A stretch of 64,000 nucleotides of DNA from JBOFFC01 sp051648405. Lineage in GTDB: Bacteria > Planctomycetota > Planctomycetia > Pirellulales > Lacipirellulaceae. The DNA lies in assembly GCA_051648405.1 (NCBI GenBank), contig JBOFFC010000151.1, positions 41,737-105,736 on the forward strand, written 5' to 3'. Each line of letters starts with the position of its first letter. Positions within the stretch are counted from its first letter, which is position 1. The notes under the pieces were generated by a model that saw only the letters and a program-made list of their open reading frames with translations, was not told the origin of the DNA and ran no database searches. Position numbers and translations under genes: made by a program. This document shows, in pieces, positions 53,029-62,157 of the stretch.

Positions 53029-54168
53029 ATGGTCAGCTCGCCCGCCTCGCGTGCAATCCGCGCTCGCAACGTCATCGCCCTGGTGCTGATGGCGACCCTC
53101 GCCGTTGCGACCGGGTGCAGGTCCTCCGGCGGAGGCTCGAAGTTCGCCTGGTGGAACCCGTGGTCGAAGGACGTCGCCGACGCGTCGGCGATCGCCAAGA
53201 CAGCGCCGGGACTCCCCTCCGACGCGGCCACGCCGCTCGTGGAGGGGCTGCAGAAGCCCGCCGCCTCCCCGGTTTCGATCGCGGCGATGGCGCCGGCGAC
53301 GAGTGCGGCCGCGCCCGGCGGCTCGGCCCCCGCCTTCAAGCCCTCGACCCCCGCGCCGACGCCGAGCGTCGCCCTGACGACCCCCGCCAAGGAAGCCGCC
53401 AAGATCGGGGCGATCCCGTCCCTGGCGACCCTGCCGGCGACTCCCGCGATGTCCAAGGCCCCCGCGATGCCGGTCGCCGCGAGCAAGGCCGTCCCGGCGA
53501 TGATGGCTGCCGCTGCGCCGTTAGCCGGCCCGTACGACCCCAACGGATACAAGCCGACCGCCGCGGCGCAATCCGCGAGCGAGACGGCGGACCGTTACGC
53601 AACCGCGGCGACTTCGACTGCGGCGACCGGCTACGGCGACTTCAACGACTACCTGTCGGCGAGCCAGAAGTCGGCAGCCGGTGCCGCCGACCGCTACGCA
53701 GCGGCCGCCAGCTCGACCGCGTCACAAGCGGCGTCGCAGGCAACCTCGGCGATGGCCGCCACGGCCCCCGCCGCTCCGGCGACCTCGCTCGCGGCCCAGC
53801 AGCCAGCGACGAAGCCCACGGCGTTCCCCTCGACGGGGTACCCGAGCACTCCGTTCCCGACCACCGCGACCCCCAGCGCCCCCGCGACGCTCGCCGCGGC
53901 GCCCGGCGTGAAGGCGCCGAGCAGCGGATCGAGCCTCGGCACGATGCCGGCGGCGAACCTCGCTTCGCCGCAACAGGCGGTTCAACTAGCGACCGCGGCG
54001 GGCCAGTACCGACCGGGGGGGACGACCACCTACCGCTCGGGGGTGAGCGTGGCGTCGCTCCCTCCGGCAAGCTCCGCCGCAACCGCGCCCACCACGGCCG
54101 TGCCGGCCAGCTACCCGGCGGCGTATCCCACGGCAACGCCGGCGACGGCCCCGACTCAGCTCCGCTGA
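53029..54168 (+). CDS. Ala/Pro/Thr-rich lipoprotein
   Basis: The 379-residue protein has a signal sequence ending in the lipobox LAVATGC at about residue 30, then a body of low-complexity Ala/Pro/Thr/Ser repeats with SASETADRYATAA and AAGAADRYAAAA as two related units. It is predicted to be anchored to a membrane. Function unknown; composition alone gives few clues. Confidence 0.65.
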   Translation: MVSSPASRAIRARNVIALVLMATLAVATGCRSSGGGSKFAWWNPWSKDVADASAIAKTAPGLPSDAATPLVEGLQKPAASPVSIAAMAPATSAAAPGGSAPAFKPSTPAPTPSVALTTPAKEAAKIGAIPSLATLPATPAMSKAPAMPVAASKAVPAMMAAAAPLAGPYDPNGYKPTAAAQSASETADRYATAATSTAATGYGDFNDYLSASQKSAAGAADRYAAAASSTASQAASQATSAMAATAPAAPATSLAAQQPATKPTAFPSTGYPSTPFPTTATPSAPATLAAAPGVKAPSSGSSLGTMPAANLASPQQAVQLATAAGQYRPGGTTTYRSGVSVASLPPASSAATAPTTAVPASYPAAYPTATPATAPTQLR

Positions 54169-54199
54169 AACCCTTCGCGGGCCTCGCTGGGGCCGCGTG

Positions 54200-54523
54200 T
54201 CACCAGCCGATGACCATGTTCGACTCGATCACGCGTCGCGCCTGATCGAGATCGACCCCCTTCTCGTTCATGTAAAGCCGGATCGCGTGGACCTTGTCCC
54301 CCTCGGCCCGCGATAGGCAGTCGCGGGCCGTGGTGCAGGGGTCCATGTTGGTCGGGATCCCGAGCGCGGCTTTGGAGATCACCCAGGCGTCACGCGGACG
54401 CTTGGTGAGCCGTAGAACGGCCTCGTTCGGGAAGGCGTCGGCGACGACCGCGCGGGCCGCGTCGGCGTCGGCGGCCCACGAAATCATGATGTGACTGGTT
54501 GTCTCGACCTCGAACAGCGGCAT
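54200..54523 (-). CDS. Hypothetical protein
   Basis: The 107-residue protein begins MPLFEVETTSHIMISWAADA and contains an LTKRPRDAWVISKAALG and a TTARDCLSRAEGD segment, with a helical end. No domain recognised. It is convergent with the lipoprotein gene and divergent from rpmF. Length and codon use look like a real gene. Confidence 0.65.
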   Translation of the reverse strand: MPLFEVETTSHIMISWAADADAARAVVADAFPNEAVLRLTKRPRDAWVISKAALGIPTNMDPCTTARDCLSRAEGDKVHAIRLYMNEKGVDLDQARRVIESNMVIGW

Positions 54524-54663
54524 CGGGGGAGTCCCCTGGAGGTGGCGTGGACGCGCCTGGCGGCCGGGGGTGGCCGGTTGGCCCCCACCCTGCGCCCCGA
54601 TCCTACGGAACGGCCGCCGGGAGCGTCAACGACCGCGACACCCGCAACCGGTCCGCTAGCCCA

Positions 54664-54692
54664 TTGACCACAGACCGGGGGGCCGTTACGGT
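54664..54692 (+). promoter_or_regulatory. Candidate promoter for rpmF
   Basis: TTGACC (54664-54669) and TACGGT (54687-54692) are 17 bases apart, leaving a leader of about 93 bases before the rpmF ATG. The -10 box is weak. Confidence 0.4.
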
Positions 54693-54792
54693 GTGGGGCT
54701 TCACTGGCCCGGCCTGCGACCGCTGGAAAGCGGATCGCGACGAGAGCCGGCCCGAGCCGAGTCCTTTCGACCCACGCCGCGCGAGTCTTCTG

Positions 54793-54981
54793 ATGGCCGT
54801 TCCGAAGCGTAAGCACAGCAACTCTCGCACCGGCATGCGTCGGTCGCACGACGCGATCAAGTTCAGCGTCCGCCAGCTTCAGGCGTGCCCGCGTTGCGGC
54901 TCGCTCAAGCTGAGCCACGTTGTCTGCCCGAATCAGCAGTGCGGCCATTACATGGGCCGGACGATCGTCGAGCCGGTCTGA
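54793..54981 (+). CDS. rpmF: 50S ribosomal protein L32
   Basis: The 62-residue protein starts MAVPKRKHSNSRTGMRRSHD, the hallmark of L32, and carries the zinc ribbon CPRCGSLKLSHVVCPNQQC. ATG 54793 gives the standard length. It heads the fatty-acid cluster as in many bacteria, although plsX and fabH are not present between it and fabD. Confidence 0.96.
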   Translation: MAVPKRKHSNSRTGMRRSHDAIKFSVRQLQACPRCGSLKLSHVVCPNQQCGHYMGRTIVEPV

Positions 54982-55089
54982 CCCGGATCGCGAATTCCGT
55001 AGCGACGCCCCTCGCCGCGTTGGCCCGCTCCCGGGTTTTGTCGTTGGGGGGTGGACGCTTCTAAGCGCAGCCCTAGCACGAGCCGCGAG

Positions 55090-56016
55090 ATGGCCACGCC
55101 GGTCGGTTTCTTGTTCCCGGGTCAGGGCGCCCAGCACGTCGGCATGGGCGCCGAAGTCGCCGCCGAGGTCCCCGCCGCCGGCGAGCTCTACGCCCGGGCC
55201 GAAGACGTCCTTGGCTACAACCTTCTGGCGCTCTCGACGAGCGGCCCGTCCGAGCAGCTCGACGCCACGGTCTACAGCCAGCCGGCTTTGTACGTCGCCA
55301 GCCTCGCGGCCCTCGAGCGGCTCCGACGCGACGATCCCGCCGTGGTCGAGGCGTGCGTCGCCGCCGCGGGCCTCAGCCTTGGAGAGTACACAGCGCTGGC
55401 GTTCGCGGGGGTGTTCTCGTTCGAGGACGGCCTGCGGGTCGTCGCCGAGCGCGGCGCCGCGATGCAGGACGCCGCCGAGGCGACCCCCAGCGGGATGGTC
55501 AGCGTCCTAGGTCTCGACGTCCCAAAGATCGAAGCCCTGTGCGCCGCCGTGCTGGCGGAGCCCCCCTTCGCGGGCCAGACGCTGCGGGTCGCCAACCTGC
55601 TCTGCCCGGGCAACACGGTTTGCTCGGGCTCGAACGCCGCGTGCGAACGGCTCGCCGAGACGGCCGAGGCCGCCGGGGCGATCAAGGTCGTGCCGCTGGC
55701 CGTTGCCGGGGCGTTCCACACGCCGCTGATGAAGCCGGCTGTCGAGCGTCTAGCGGCGGTCCTCGCCGACGTCCCGATGCACGCGCCACGCTTGCCGGTG
55801 GTGTCCAACGTCGACGCCACGGCGCACGACGACCCGGCCGAGATCCGGGGGTTGCTCGTCCGGCAAGTCGAGAGCCCCGTGATGTGGGAGGCGTCGGTCC
55901 GCGAGCTGCTCGCAGGCCACGGCGTGATGGGCTTCTACGAGATCGGGCCCGGCCGAGTGCTCCGGGGGCTGCTCAAGCGGATTGATCGCGGGGCGGCGTG
56001 CGAGAGCGTTGCCTGA
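55090..56016 (+). CDS. fabD: Malonyl-CoA:ACP transacylase
   Basis: Loads malonate onto ACP. The 308-residue protein has FPGQGAQHVGMG, the nucleophile in GLSLGEYTA and the catalytic His in GAFHTPLM. ATG 55090 gives the usual N-terminus. It is followed by fabG 95 bases later. Confidence 0.96.
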   Translation: MATPVGFLFPGQGAQHVGMGAEVAAEVPAAGELYARAEDVLGYNLLALSTSGPSEQLDATVYSQPALYVASLAALERLRRDDPAVVEACVAAAGLSLGEYTALAFAGVFSFEDGLRVVAERGAAMQDAAEATPSGMVSVLGLDVPKIEALCAAVLAEPPFAGQTLRVANLLCPGNTVCSGSNAACERLAETAEAAGAIKVVPLAVAGAFHTPLMKPAVERLAAVLADVPMHAPRLPVVSNVDATAHDDPAEIRGLLVRQVESPVMWEASVRELLAGHGVMGFYEIGPGRVLRGLLKRIDRGAACESVA

Positions 56017-56111
56017 CGCGCGTCGGGACGACACGACTCGCGGACGATAACTCGCGGACGAAGACTCGCGATCGACCAGCGAAATTTACGAAACTCCGAC
56101 CAAGGCGCGTG

Positions 56112-56903
56112 ATGTCCGACATCTCTGCAACCCGCATCCAGGTGAACCTCACGGGGCAAGTGGCGATCGTCACCGGCGCCTCGCGCGGCATCGGCAAGGC
56201 GATCGCAATCGCCCTGGCCGGCTCGGGCGCGCGGGTCGCGCTCGTGGCGCGGAGCCTCGGGAAGCTCGAGGAACTCGCCGCCCAGATCAACGCCGCCGGG
56301 GGCGAGGGGGTCGCCATGGCGTGCGACGTGGCCGATAGCGCCGCGGCGAGCAAGCTCGTCGATGACGTCGTCGAGCGCTTCGGGCGGCTCGACATCCTGG
56401 TCAACAACGCCGGAATCACGCGCGACACGTTGCTCCCGCGGATGAGCGACGACGACTGGGACGAGGTCCTCGCCACGAACCTGCGGAGCGTGTTCCTGTT
56501 CACCCGCGCCGCGACAGGGGCGATGATACGGCTCAAGCGTGGCCGGATCGTCAACATCTCGAGCACGTCGGGCCTCCGCGGCAACCAGGCGCAGGCGAAC
56601 TACTCGGCGTCGAAGGCGGGAGTGATCGGGTTCACGCAGACGGTTGCCCGCGAGCTCGCCAGCCGCCGCCGCCAAATCACGGTCAACGCGATCTGCCCCG
56701 GGTTCATCGCCACCGACATGACCGCCGCCCTCAAAGAGGCCGCCGGCGAGGAGGCCGTCATGGAGCGGATCAAAGCCGTCGTCCCGCTCCAGCGGGAGGG
56801 GCAGGTCGAAGAAGTCGCCGACGCCGTCCTGTTCCTCGCCAGCGAGTCGGCCGCCTACATCACCGGCCAAACCCTCGTGATCGACGGGGGGATGACCTGC
56901 TGA
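56112..56903 (+). CDS. fabG: 3-oxoacyl-[ACP] reductase
   Basis: Reduces 3-oxoacyl-ACP with NADPH. The 263-residue SDR protein has TGASRGIGKAIA, NNAG, the Tyr/Lys catalytic pair YSASKAG and ICPGFIATDM. ATG 56112 starts the conserved fold. It lies between fabD and acpP. Confidence 0.95.
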   Translation: MSDISATRIQVNLTGQVAIVTGASRGIGKAIAIALAGSGARVALVARSLGKLEELAAQINAAGGEGVAMACDVADSAAASKLVDDVVERFGRLDILVNNAGITRDTLLPRMSDDDWDEVLATNLRSVFLFTRAATGAMIRLKRGRIVNISSTSGLRGNQAQANYSASKAGVIGFTQTVARELASRRRQITVNAICPGFIATDMTAALKEAAGEEAVMERIKAVVPLQREGQVEEVADAVLFLASESAAYITGQTLVIDGGMTC

Positions 56904-56918
56904 GCCGCCTGCGGCGGC

Positions 56919-57020
56919 AGAGGCGAGAGGTTAGAGGCGAGAGAGAGAACAGCCCGCCTGGCGAGTGCAGCGCGGCCTGAATTCCCTCGCCTCTCGCCTC
57001 TCACCTCTAGCCTCTCGGGG
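56919..57020. repeat. Inverted repeat, GAGGCGAGAG type
   Basis: Left arm 56919-56950 (AGAGGCGAGAGGTTAGAGGC) and right arm 56984-57020 (CTCGCCTCTCGCCTCTCACC and TAGCCTCTC) are complementary. It lies just past fabG and may end its transcript before the acpP promoter. Confidence 0.65.
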
Positions 57021-57040
57021 GCGCAAGCCCCCCATCCACC

Positions 57041-57070
57041 TTGACCCGGTTTGCGGAAGCCCTCTATTTT
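57041..57070 (+). promoter_or_regulatory. Candidate promoter for acpP-fabF
   Basis: TTGACC (57041-57046) and TATTTT (57065-57070) are 18 bases apart. The start would be near 57077, giving acpP a leader of about 225 bases. This fits the high independent expression expected of acyl carrier protein. No RNA structure is recognised in the leader. Confidence 0.55.
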
Positions 57071-57301
57071 GTGACGCCACGCGCGGCGGCGCCCGGCCGC
57101 CCGGGGGCTCGACCCGGGCGATAGCGACGCGACCCCGAAGAGCGACCGACCGACTACCAACTACCATCTCGGAAGTGTTCCGGGGCGGAAACAGCAGGGG
57201 CCCCTTCGCGGCGGCCGCCCCGTTCCACGGGCGCGGCGCCAGCGGCGACCGGTTTGCCCCTCACTCCCCGATTTTCAGGCAAGCGTTCAAGGAGATCGAC
57301 C

Positions 57302-57541
57302 GTGGCGACAGTGCTGGAGCGAGTTACCGAGATTGTTTCCGAGCAACTCGGCGTTGATCGAGACAAGATCTCGCCCGAGACCTCGTTCGTGACCGACCTG
57401 GGCGCCGACTCGCTCGATACGGTCGAGCTGGTGATGGAACTCGAAGAGGAGTTCGACATCAACATCCCGGACGACGCCGCGGAGAAAATCCAGACCGTCG
57501 GCCAAGCGGTCGCGTACATCGAACAAAACAGCGGCGAGTAG
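57302..57541 (+). CDS. acpP: Acyl carrier protein
   Basis: The 79-residue acidic protein has the phosphopantetheine attachment motif DLGADSLDTVELVM (Ser in DSL) and the recognition helix. GTG 57302 is chosen because AAGGAG lies 7 bases upstream and the length is typical. fabF follows. Confidence 0.96.
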   Translation: MATVLERVTEIVSEQLGVDRDKISPETSFVTDLGADSLDTVELVMELEEEFDINIPDDAAEKIQTVGQAVAYIEQNSGE

Positions 57542-57567
57542 CCCCTGCGGGCGCCGCGTAGAACTCC

Positions 57568-57607
57568 CAGGCCGGCGCGGCGGCGACGCGGCGCCGGCCT
57601 GTTCCGT
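57568..57607 (+). terminator. Terminator-like hairpin after acpP
   Basis: CAGGCCGGCGC (57568-57578) pairs with GCGCCGGCCTG (57591-57601), 11 bp, followed by TTCCGTTCTT. This could reduce readthrough from acpP into fabF, as often seen for the abundant acpP message. Confidence 0.5.
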
Positions 57608-57706
57608 TCTTCGGTGGTCTGCCGCTGCCGGACGCTTCGAGCGTACCGCAACACCCGCCCACACACCGGCAAACAGCACACCGGCCACTAGCCGAGAGGT
57701 CCGTCG

Positions 57707-58945
57707 ATGAAGAGGCGAGTCGTCGTCACGGGGATGGGTGTCGTCACGTCGCTCGCGCGCAAGATCGACGCGCTGTGGCGCGCCGTGCTCGAAGGGCAGA
57801 GCGGCGTGCACGAGCTCCGCATCTTCGACACCTCGCGGCACAAGGTCCGGTTCGGCGGCGACATTTGGGACTGGGACACCGAGGGCTACGTCTCGAAGAA
57901 AGACGCCGGCCGCATCGACCGCTTCACGCAGTTCGCGATGGTCGCCGCGATCGACGCCGTGAACGACTCGGGCCTCGACTTCTCGAAGGAAGACCCGTAC
58001 CGCGCCGGGGTGATCCTCGGCTCGGGGATCGGCGGCCTCACCGAGATCGAGGCCCAGAACGAGCGCCTGCTGACCAAGGGCCCCGACAAGGTCTCGGCCT
58101 TCACGATCCCCAAGCTGATGCTCAACGCGGCGAGCGGGCACGTCTCGATCCACTACGGGCTCCGCGGCACCAACTACGCCGTGGCCACCGCCTGCGCGAG
58201 CGCCACCAACGCCATGGGGGACGCCTTCAAGGCGATCCAGTACGACGACGCCGACATCATGGTCAGCGGGGGCGCCGAGGCGGCCTGCACCGCGATGGGG
58301 CTCGCCGGCTTCTCGAACATGCGGGCCCTCTCCGAGCGGCACGACAACCCGGCCGGCGCGAGCCGCCCCTTCGATCGCGACCGCGACGGGTTCGTGTTGT
58401 CGGAGGGCGCCGGCGTCGTGGTGTTCGAAGAGCTCGAGCACGCCCGGGCGCGCGGCGCGCGGGTCTACGGCGAGCTGCTCGGCTACGGCGCTTCGGGCGA
58501 CGGGGGGCACATCACGCAGCCCGACCCCACCGGGTCGGGCGCCGCGCGGGCGATGGCCGGCGCGCTGAAGGACGCCAAGCTCGACGCTTCCGCGATCGAC
58601 TACATCAACGCCCACGGCACGAGCACCCCACTCGGCGACAAAGCCGAGACGACCGCCATCAAGTCGGTGTTTGGCGACCACGCCTACAAGGTCAGCGTCT
58701 CGAGCACCAAAAGCCAGCTCGGGCACCTGCTGGGGGCCTCGGGGGGGGTCGAGCTCGCCCTCTCGCTGCTAGCGATCAAGCACCAGGTCTGCCCCCCGAC
58801 GATCAACTACACGACCCCCGACCCCGACTGCGACCTCGACTACACGCCGAACACGCCGCGCGAGCGGAGCGTGAAGGTCGTGATGAGCAACAGCTTCGGG
58901 TTCGGCGGCCACAACGCGTCGATCATCGCCGGCGTGGTCTCCTAG
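57707..58945 (+). CDS. fabF: 3-oxoacyl-[ACP] synthase II
   Basis: Elongates acyl-ACP with malonyl-ACP. The 412-residue protein has the triad: Cys in TACASATNA, His in NAHGTSTPLGD and His in STKSQLGHLLGASG. It completes rpmF-fabD-fabG-acpP-fabF. A 148-bp-family repeat begins one base after its stop. Confidence 0.96.
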   Translation: MKRRVVVTGMGVVTSLARKIDALWRAVLEGQSGVHELRIFDTSRHKVRFGGDIWDWDTEGYVSKKDAGRIDRFTQFAMVAAIDAVNDSGLDFSKEDPYRAGVILGSGIGGLTEIEAQNERLLTKGPDKVSAFTIPKLMLNAASGHVSIHYGLRGTNYAVATACASATNAMGDAFKAIQYDDADIMVSGGAEAACTAMGLAGFSNMRALSERHDNPAGASRPFDRDRDGFVLSEGAGVVVFEELEHARARGARVYGELLGYGASGDGGHITQPDPTGSGAARAMAGALKDAKLDASAIDYINAHGTSTPLGDKAETTAIKSVFGDHAYKVSVSSTKSQLGHLLGASGGVELALSLLAIKHQVCPPTINYTTPDPDCDLDYTPNTPRERSVKVVMSNSFGFGGHNASIIAGVVS

Positions 58946-58946
58946 C

Positions 58947-59001
58947 AGCCTGTTGGAAGAACGCCTTCGTGGCGTTTTTCAACCTCGCCAAGCTCGCGGC
59001 C
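58947..59001. mobile_element. 148-bp element, partial copy 2
   Basis: AGCCTGTTGGAAGAACGCC through CCAAGCTCGCGGCC matches the first 55 bases of the element at 47911 and 60295 with a few differences, then is lost. It starts one base past the fabF stop codon. The rest of the 190-base gap to 59135 shows nothing else. Confidence 0.7.
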
Positions 59002-59135
59002 CCCCGCCCGGGGCGGCACTACGCGACGACTTGGTTGCCCCCTCGCGCGATTCCCCTTACCCTAGCTCCTAGATCAGGGACTACCCGGGCAGCGCTCCAC
59101 AAAGGGCCGCCCCACCTGTGGACGAGGCGCCGTCG

Positions 59136-60293
59136 ATGCTCACTCTACGCTTGCTTGCGGTCGCCGCACTTCTCGGCGCGGGGGCCCTCGGCGCCCGGGC
59201 CGTTACGATCCGCCTCGACTACAGCTACGACTCGTCGGGGTTCTTTAGCACGGCGACCACCAACGGCGCCGCGGCCCGCGCGACGCTCGAAGCGGCCGCG
59301 TCGTCCCTCTCGACGATCCTGCGGGACACGCTCAACGCGGTCCAAACGCCGGCCCCCTTTGCGAGCAGCACGTTCAACGGCCTCGTAACGTGGCAGTGGG
59401 GAGCGCAGTTCGACAACCCCTCGACCGGGGCCTTGGAGTCGCTCCTGAACCCGACGATCGCGGTAGACGAGTACCGCGTCTACGTCGGCGCCCGCGACCT
59501 CGGTTCGACGCTCGGCTTCGGCGGCCCCGGCGGGTGGTCGAGGGGGAGCAGCCCCTCGGGGGGCTTCACCAACGCCGAGATCAACCAGATCAACCAGACC
59601 ACGACGCAGTTCTTCGCCAACGTCGAGCACCGTGGTGAGGCTACGACCGACTTCGCGCGCTGGGGTGGCGCGCTGACGTTCGACAGCAACACGAACTGGA
59701 ACTACAACCACACCACGCCGATCACCCCCGGCGCCAACGACCTGTGGTCGGTTGCCCTGCACGAGCTGGGGCACGCGATCGGGCTGGGCGCCTCGGACGA
59801 GTGGAACGCCCTCGTCAGCGGCGCCGTCTTCACCGGCCCGGCCGCGACGGCCGTCTTCAACGCGTCGCCGCCGATCTCCCCCGACGGGGGGCACTGGTCG
59901 GCCGGCACGCAGAGCACCGTCTACGGAGTGGGGACGGCCCAAGAGGGGGCCCTCACGCCGTTCATCACCGTTGGCACACGGAAGGGCTTCACGGCGCTCG
60001 ACGTCGCGGCGCTCGACGACATCGGATGGGAAGTCGGCAACGCGCCGGGACTACCCGGGGACTACACGGGGGACGGGAGGGTCAACGCGGCCGACTACAC
60101 CCGCTGGCGTGACCTGCTCGGATCGACGACGAGCGTCGCCGCCGACGGCTCGCAAAACGGGCAGGTCGATCAGATCGACTACACCGTGTGGCGAAACTTC
60201 TACGGGCAGTCGGATCGGCGCTCGACCTCGGTCCCCGAGCCCGCGGCGGCGCTGCTAGCGTCGATGGCTTGCTTCGTGGTGCGCCGCCGCTAA
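59136..60293 (+). CDS. PEP-CTERM protein with metalloprotease-like and dockerin-like parts
   Basis: The 385-residue protein has a signal peptide, an N-terminal body and HELGHAIGLGASDEW (about residue 205), the zincin HExxH motif. The third matrixin ligand (HxxGxxH) is missing: Ala sits where the third His should be, and Asp is two residues on. Near the end are two EF-hand-like dockerin repeats, GDYTGDGRVNAADYTRWRD and GQVDQIDYTVWRNFYG, and a PEP-CTERM tail (VPEPAAALLASMACF, Arg cluster). Surface attachment is likely. Protease activity is uncertain. The 148-bp element follows. Confidence 0.82.
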   Translation: MLTLRLLAVAALLGAGALGARAVTIRLDYSYDSSGFFSTATTNGAAARATLEAAASSLSTILRDTLNAVQTPAPFASSTFNGLVTWQWGAQFDNPSTGALESLLNPTIAVDEYRVYVGARDLGSTLGFGGPGGWSRGSSPSGGFTNAEINQINQTTTQFFANVEHRGEATTDFARWGGALTFDSNTNWNYNHTTPITPGANDLWSVALHELGHAIGLGASDEWNALVSGAVFTGPAATAVFNASPPISPDGGHWSAGTQSTVYGVGTAQEGALTPFITVGTRKGFTALDVAALDDIGWEVGNAPGLPGDYTGDGRVNAADYTRWRDLLGSTTSVAADGSQNGQVDQIDYTVWRNFYGQSDRRSTSVPEPAAALLASMACFVVRRR

Positions 60294-60294
60294 C

Positions 60295-60442
60295 AGCCTG
60301 TTGAAAAACGCCGTCGTGGCGTTTTTCAACCTCGCCAAGCTCACGGCCGAGCCGCTCGCGGCTCGCGAAACCGCGGCGAAAGCGCCACGGTTTCGACGTC
60401 CCCTCCCTGCGACGACGCTGCCCGTCGAAAGATCAACAGGCC
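60295..60442. mobile_element. 148-bp element with terminal inverted repeats, copy 3
   Basis: Starts one base after the TAA of the PEP-CTERM gene with AGCCTGTTGA and ends TCAACAGGCC; the same 148-base length and internal stems as copy 1, with about nine or ten differences. The right end reads GGCTTAGCGGCCTG on the opposite strand, so TAGC precedes the inverted repeat there as well. Confidence 0.8.
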
Positions 60443-60568
60443 GCTAAGCCGCCGGCGGCTTGCGGCTCGGGTTGCCGCGCGTCGATGCCGACCGTTAGAG
60501 TCTCTCTTCTGTAGCTGCGCCACGGACTGGCGCGCTGGTTTCTCGTTCTCGGCCTCGGGAGAGCCAAG

Positions 60569-61939
60569 ATGGCCCCCTCGGTGTTGGCGGAATTCGCCCC
60601 GTCGCTCGCTTCGCCCCTCGCCGTCGGCCTGCTGCGGGCCGCGCTTGCGGCGCTGGTGGTCGGCGGAGCGGCCCTGGCGTCGGGGCAAGAGGCGGCGCCA
60701 GCGATCGTCGATGAATCGGTGGTCACCGCGGCCGACTTCGGCACCAATCGCTACGCCCAGCCGGCAGCGCCGCAGGCGTTTCTGGGGCAGGGGGCCGCTC
60801 CCGCGGCGGCCGACCCGCGCGCAGGCCTCTACCAACGAGCGCCGCAGGGCGCGAACACCGTTACGCCGACGCCGGGCGCGCCGACGCCGCTCGAGCGCGT
60901 GACCGACTCGAACCGCGCGCGGGTCTCGAAGGGCTCGGGCCAACTCCCCAACGACGCGGGGCAGGTGTGGCGCGAGTACGACATCCGCCCCTTCACGATG
61001 CGAGCCGGGGACGCGGTCCGGCCGCAGCAGGCGATCGTCGATTGGGTCCTCGCCGAGACCGGCCCCGAGGCGTGGCACTCCGAGGCGCTGGGGATCCTGC
61101 ACGCCAGCCCCGAGACGCTCACCGTCTACCACACCCCGGCGATGCAGGGGATCGTCGGCGACGTGGTCGATCGCTTCGTCAACACCACCAACGCGCAGCG
61201 CGCGTTCTACTTGCGCGTCGTCACGGTGCGCGACCCCGACTGGCGACTGCGCGCGACGAGTCTGATGACCCCCGTCGCCGTCCAGTCCCCGGGCGTGCAG
61301 GGCTGGGTGATGGCGAAGGAAGACTACGCGCTGCTGGTCTCGCAACTCGCCAAGCGCGGCGACGTCCGCGAGTTCACCGCCGCGAACCAAGCCGCCCCCA
61401 ACGGCCGCCAAGCGACCTTCTCGACGATGCGCCCGCGGAGCTACGTGAAGGGGGTCGTCCCCACCGGCGCGGCGTGGCCCGGCTACCAGCCCGAAGGGGG
61501 CTCGGTCGATGAAGGGGCGTCGCTCGACTTCCGCCCGCTGCTGGCGCTCGACGGCGGCGAGGCCGAGGCCCGCATCAAGCTCCGCCTGCACCAGGTCGAG
61601 AAGCTCGAGAAGGTGACGCTGCAACTCCCCCCTCCCGGCGGCGGTCAGGCCCAAGGGGCGCGGCTCGAAATCGAAGTGCCGCAGATGACGATGGCCCACC
61701 TCGACGAGCGGTTCCGCTGGCCGGCCGACCGCGTGCTCGTCCTCAGCCTGGGGATGATCGCCCCGCCGATGCCGAGCGCCCCGGGGGGCCTCAGCGGCAT
61801 GCTGCCGATGCTCGCCGGCCCGCAGCGCGCCGACGCCCTGCTGTTCGTCGAGGCCCGCGACCCCGCGACCCCCTCGGCGGCGCTCGCCCCTCTCTCCACC
61901 GCCGGCCGCGAGCCCGGCGGCTTCACCGGCCGCTACTAG
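60569..61939 (+). CDS. Exported hypothetical protein
   Basis: The 456-residue protein has a hydrophobic N-terminal signal (about 15-42), an Ala/Pro-rich segment to about 125, then a conserved-looking domain (YDIRPFTM, EALGILHASPETLTVYHTP, RAFYLRVVTV). Its end (ASLDFRPLLALDGGEAEARI) resembles the strand pattern of secretin-type beta domains. Similarity is only suggestive. No family named. Confidence 0.55.
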   Translation: MAPSVLAEFAPSLASPLAVGLLRAALAALVVGGAALASGQEAAPAIVDESVVTAADFGTNRYAQPAAPQAFLGQGAAPAAADPRAGLYQRAPQGANTVTPTPGAPTPLERVTDSNRARVSKGSGQLPNDAGQVWREYDIRPFTMRAGDAVRPQQAIVDWVLAETGPEAWHSEALGILHASPETLTVYHTPAMQGIVGDVVDRFVNTTNAQRAFYLRVVTVRDPDWRLRATSLMTPVAVQSPGVQGWVMAKEDYALLVSQLAKRGDVREFTAANQAAPNGRQATFSTMRPRSYVKGVVPTGAAWPGYQPEGGSVDEGASLDFRPLLALDGGEAEARIKLRLHQVEKLEKVTLQLPPPGGGQAQGARLEIEVPQMTMAHLDERFRWPADRVLVLSLGMIAPPMPSAPGGLSGMLPMLAGPQRADALLFVEARDPATPSAALAPLSTAGREPGGFTGRY

Positions 61940-62157
61940 ACTGCGTGTAACTCAAGGGAACCGCGTCGTCCGCGCGAGTCCTCCCTACTCCTTCAGGGGA
62001 GGGGGGAGTTCCACAGAGCGCTCCGTCACGTTGGAGACGCTGCAACGGGGATCACCGATCGGCCTTCCCGTCGATCCGCCTCCAATCCCGTCGATCCCGT
62101 CACACTTCCCCCGGCCCCATCCCCGGGCGCCTGCCCCGCGGGTAAACTGGCGGGCCT

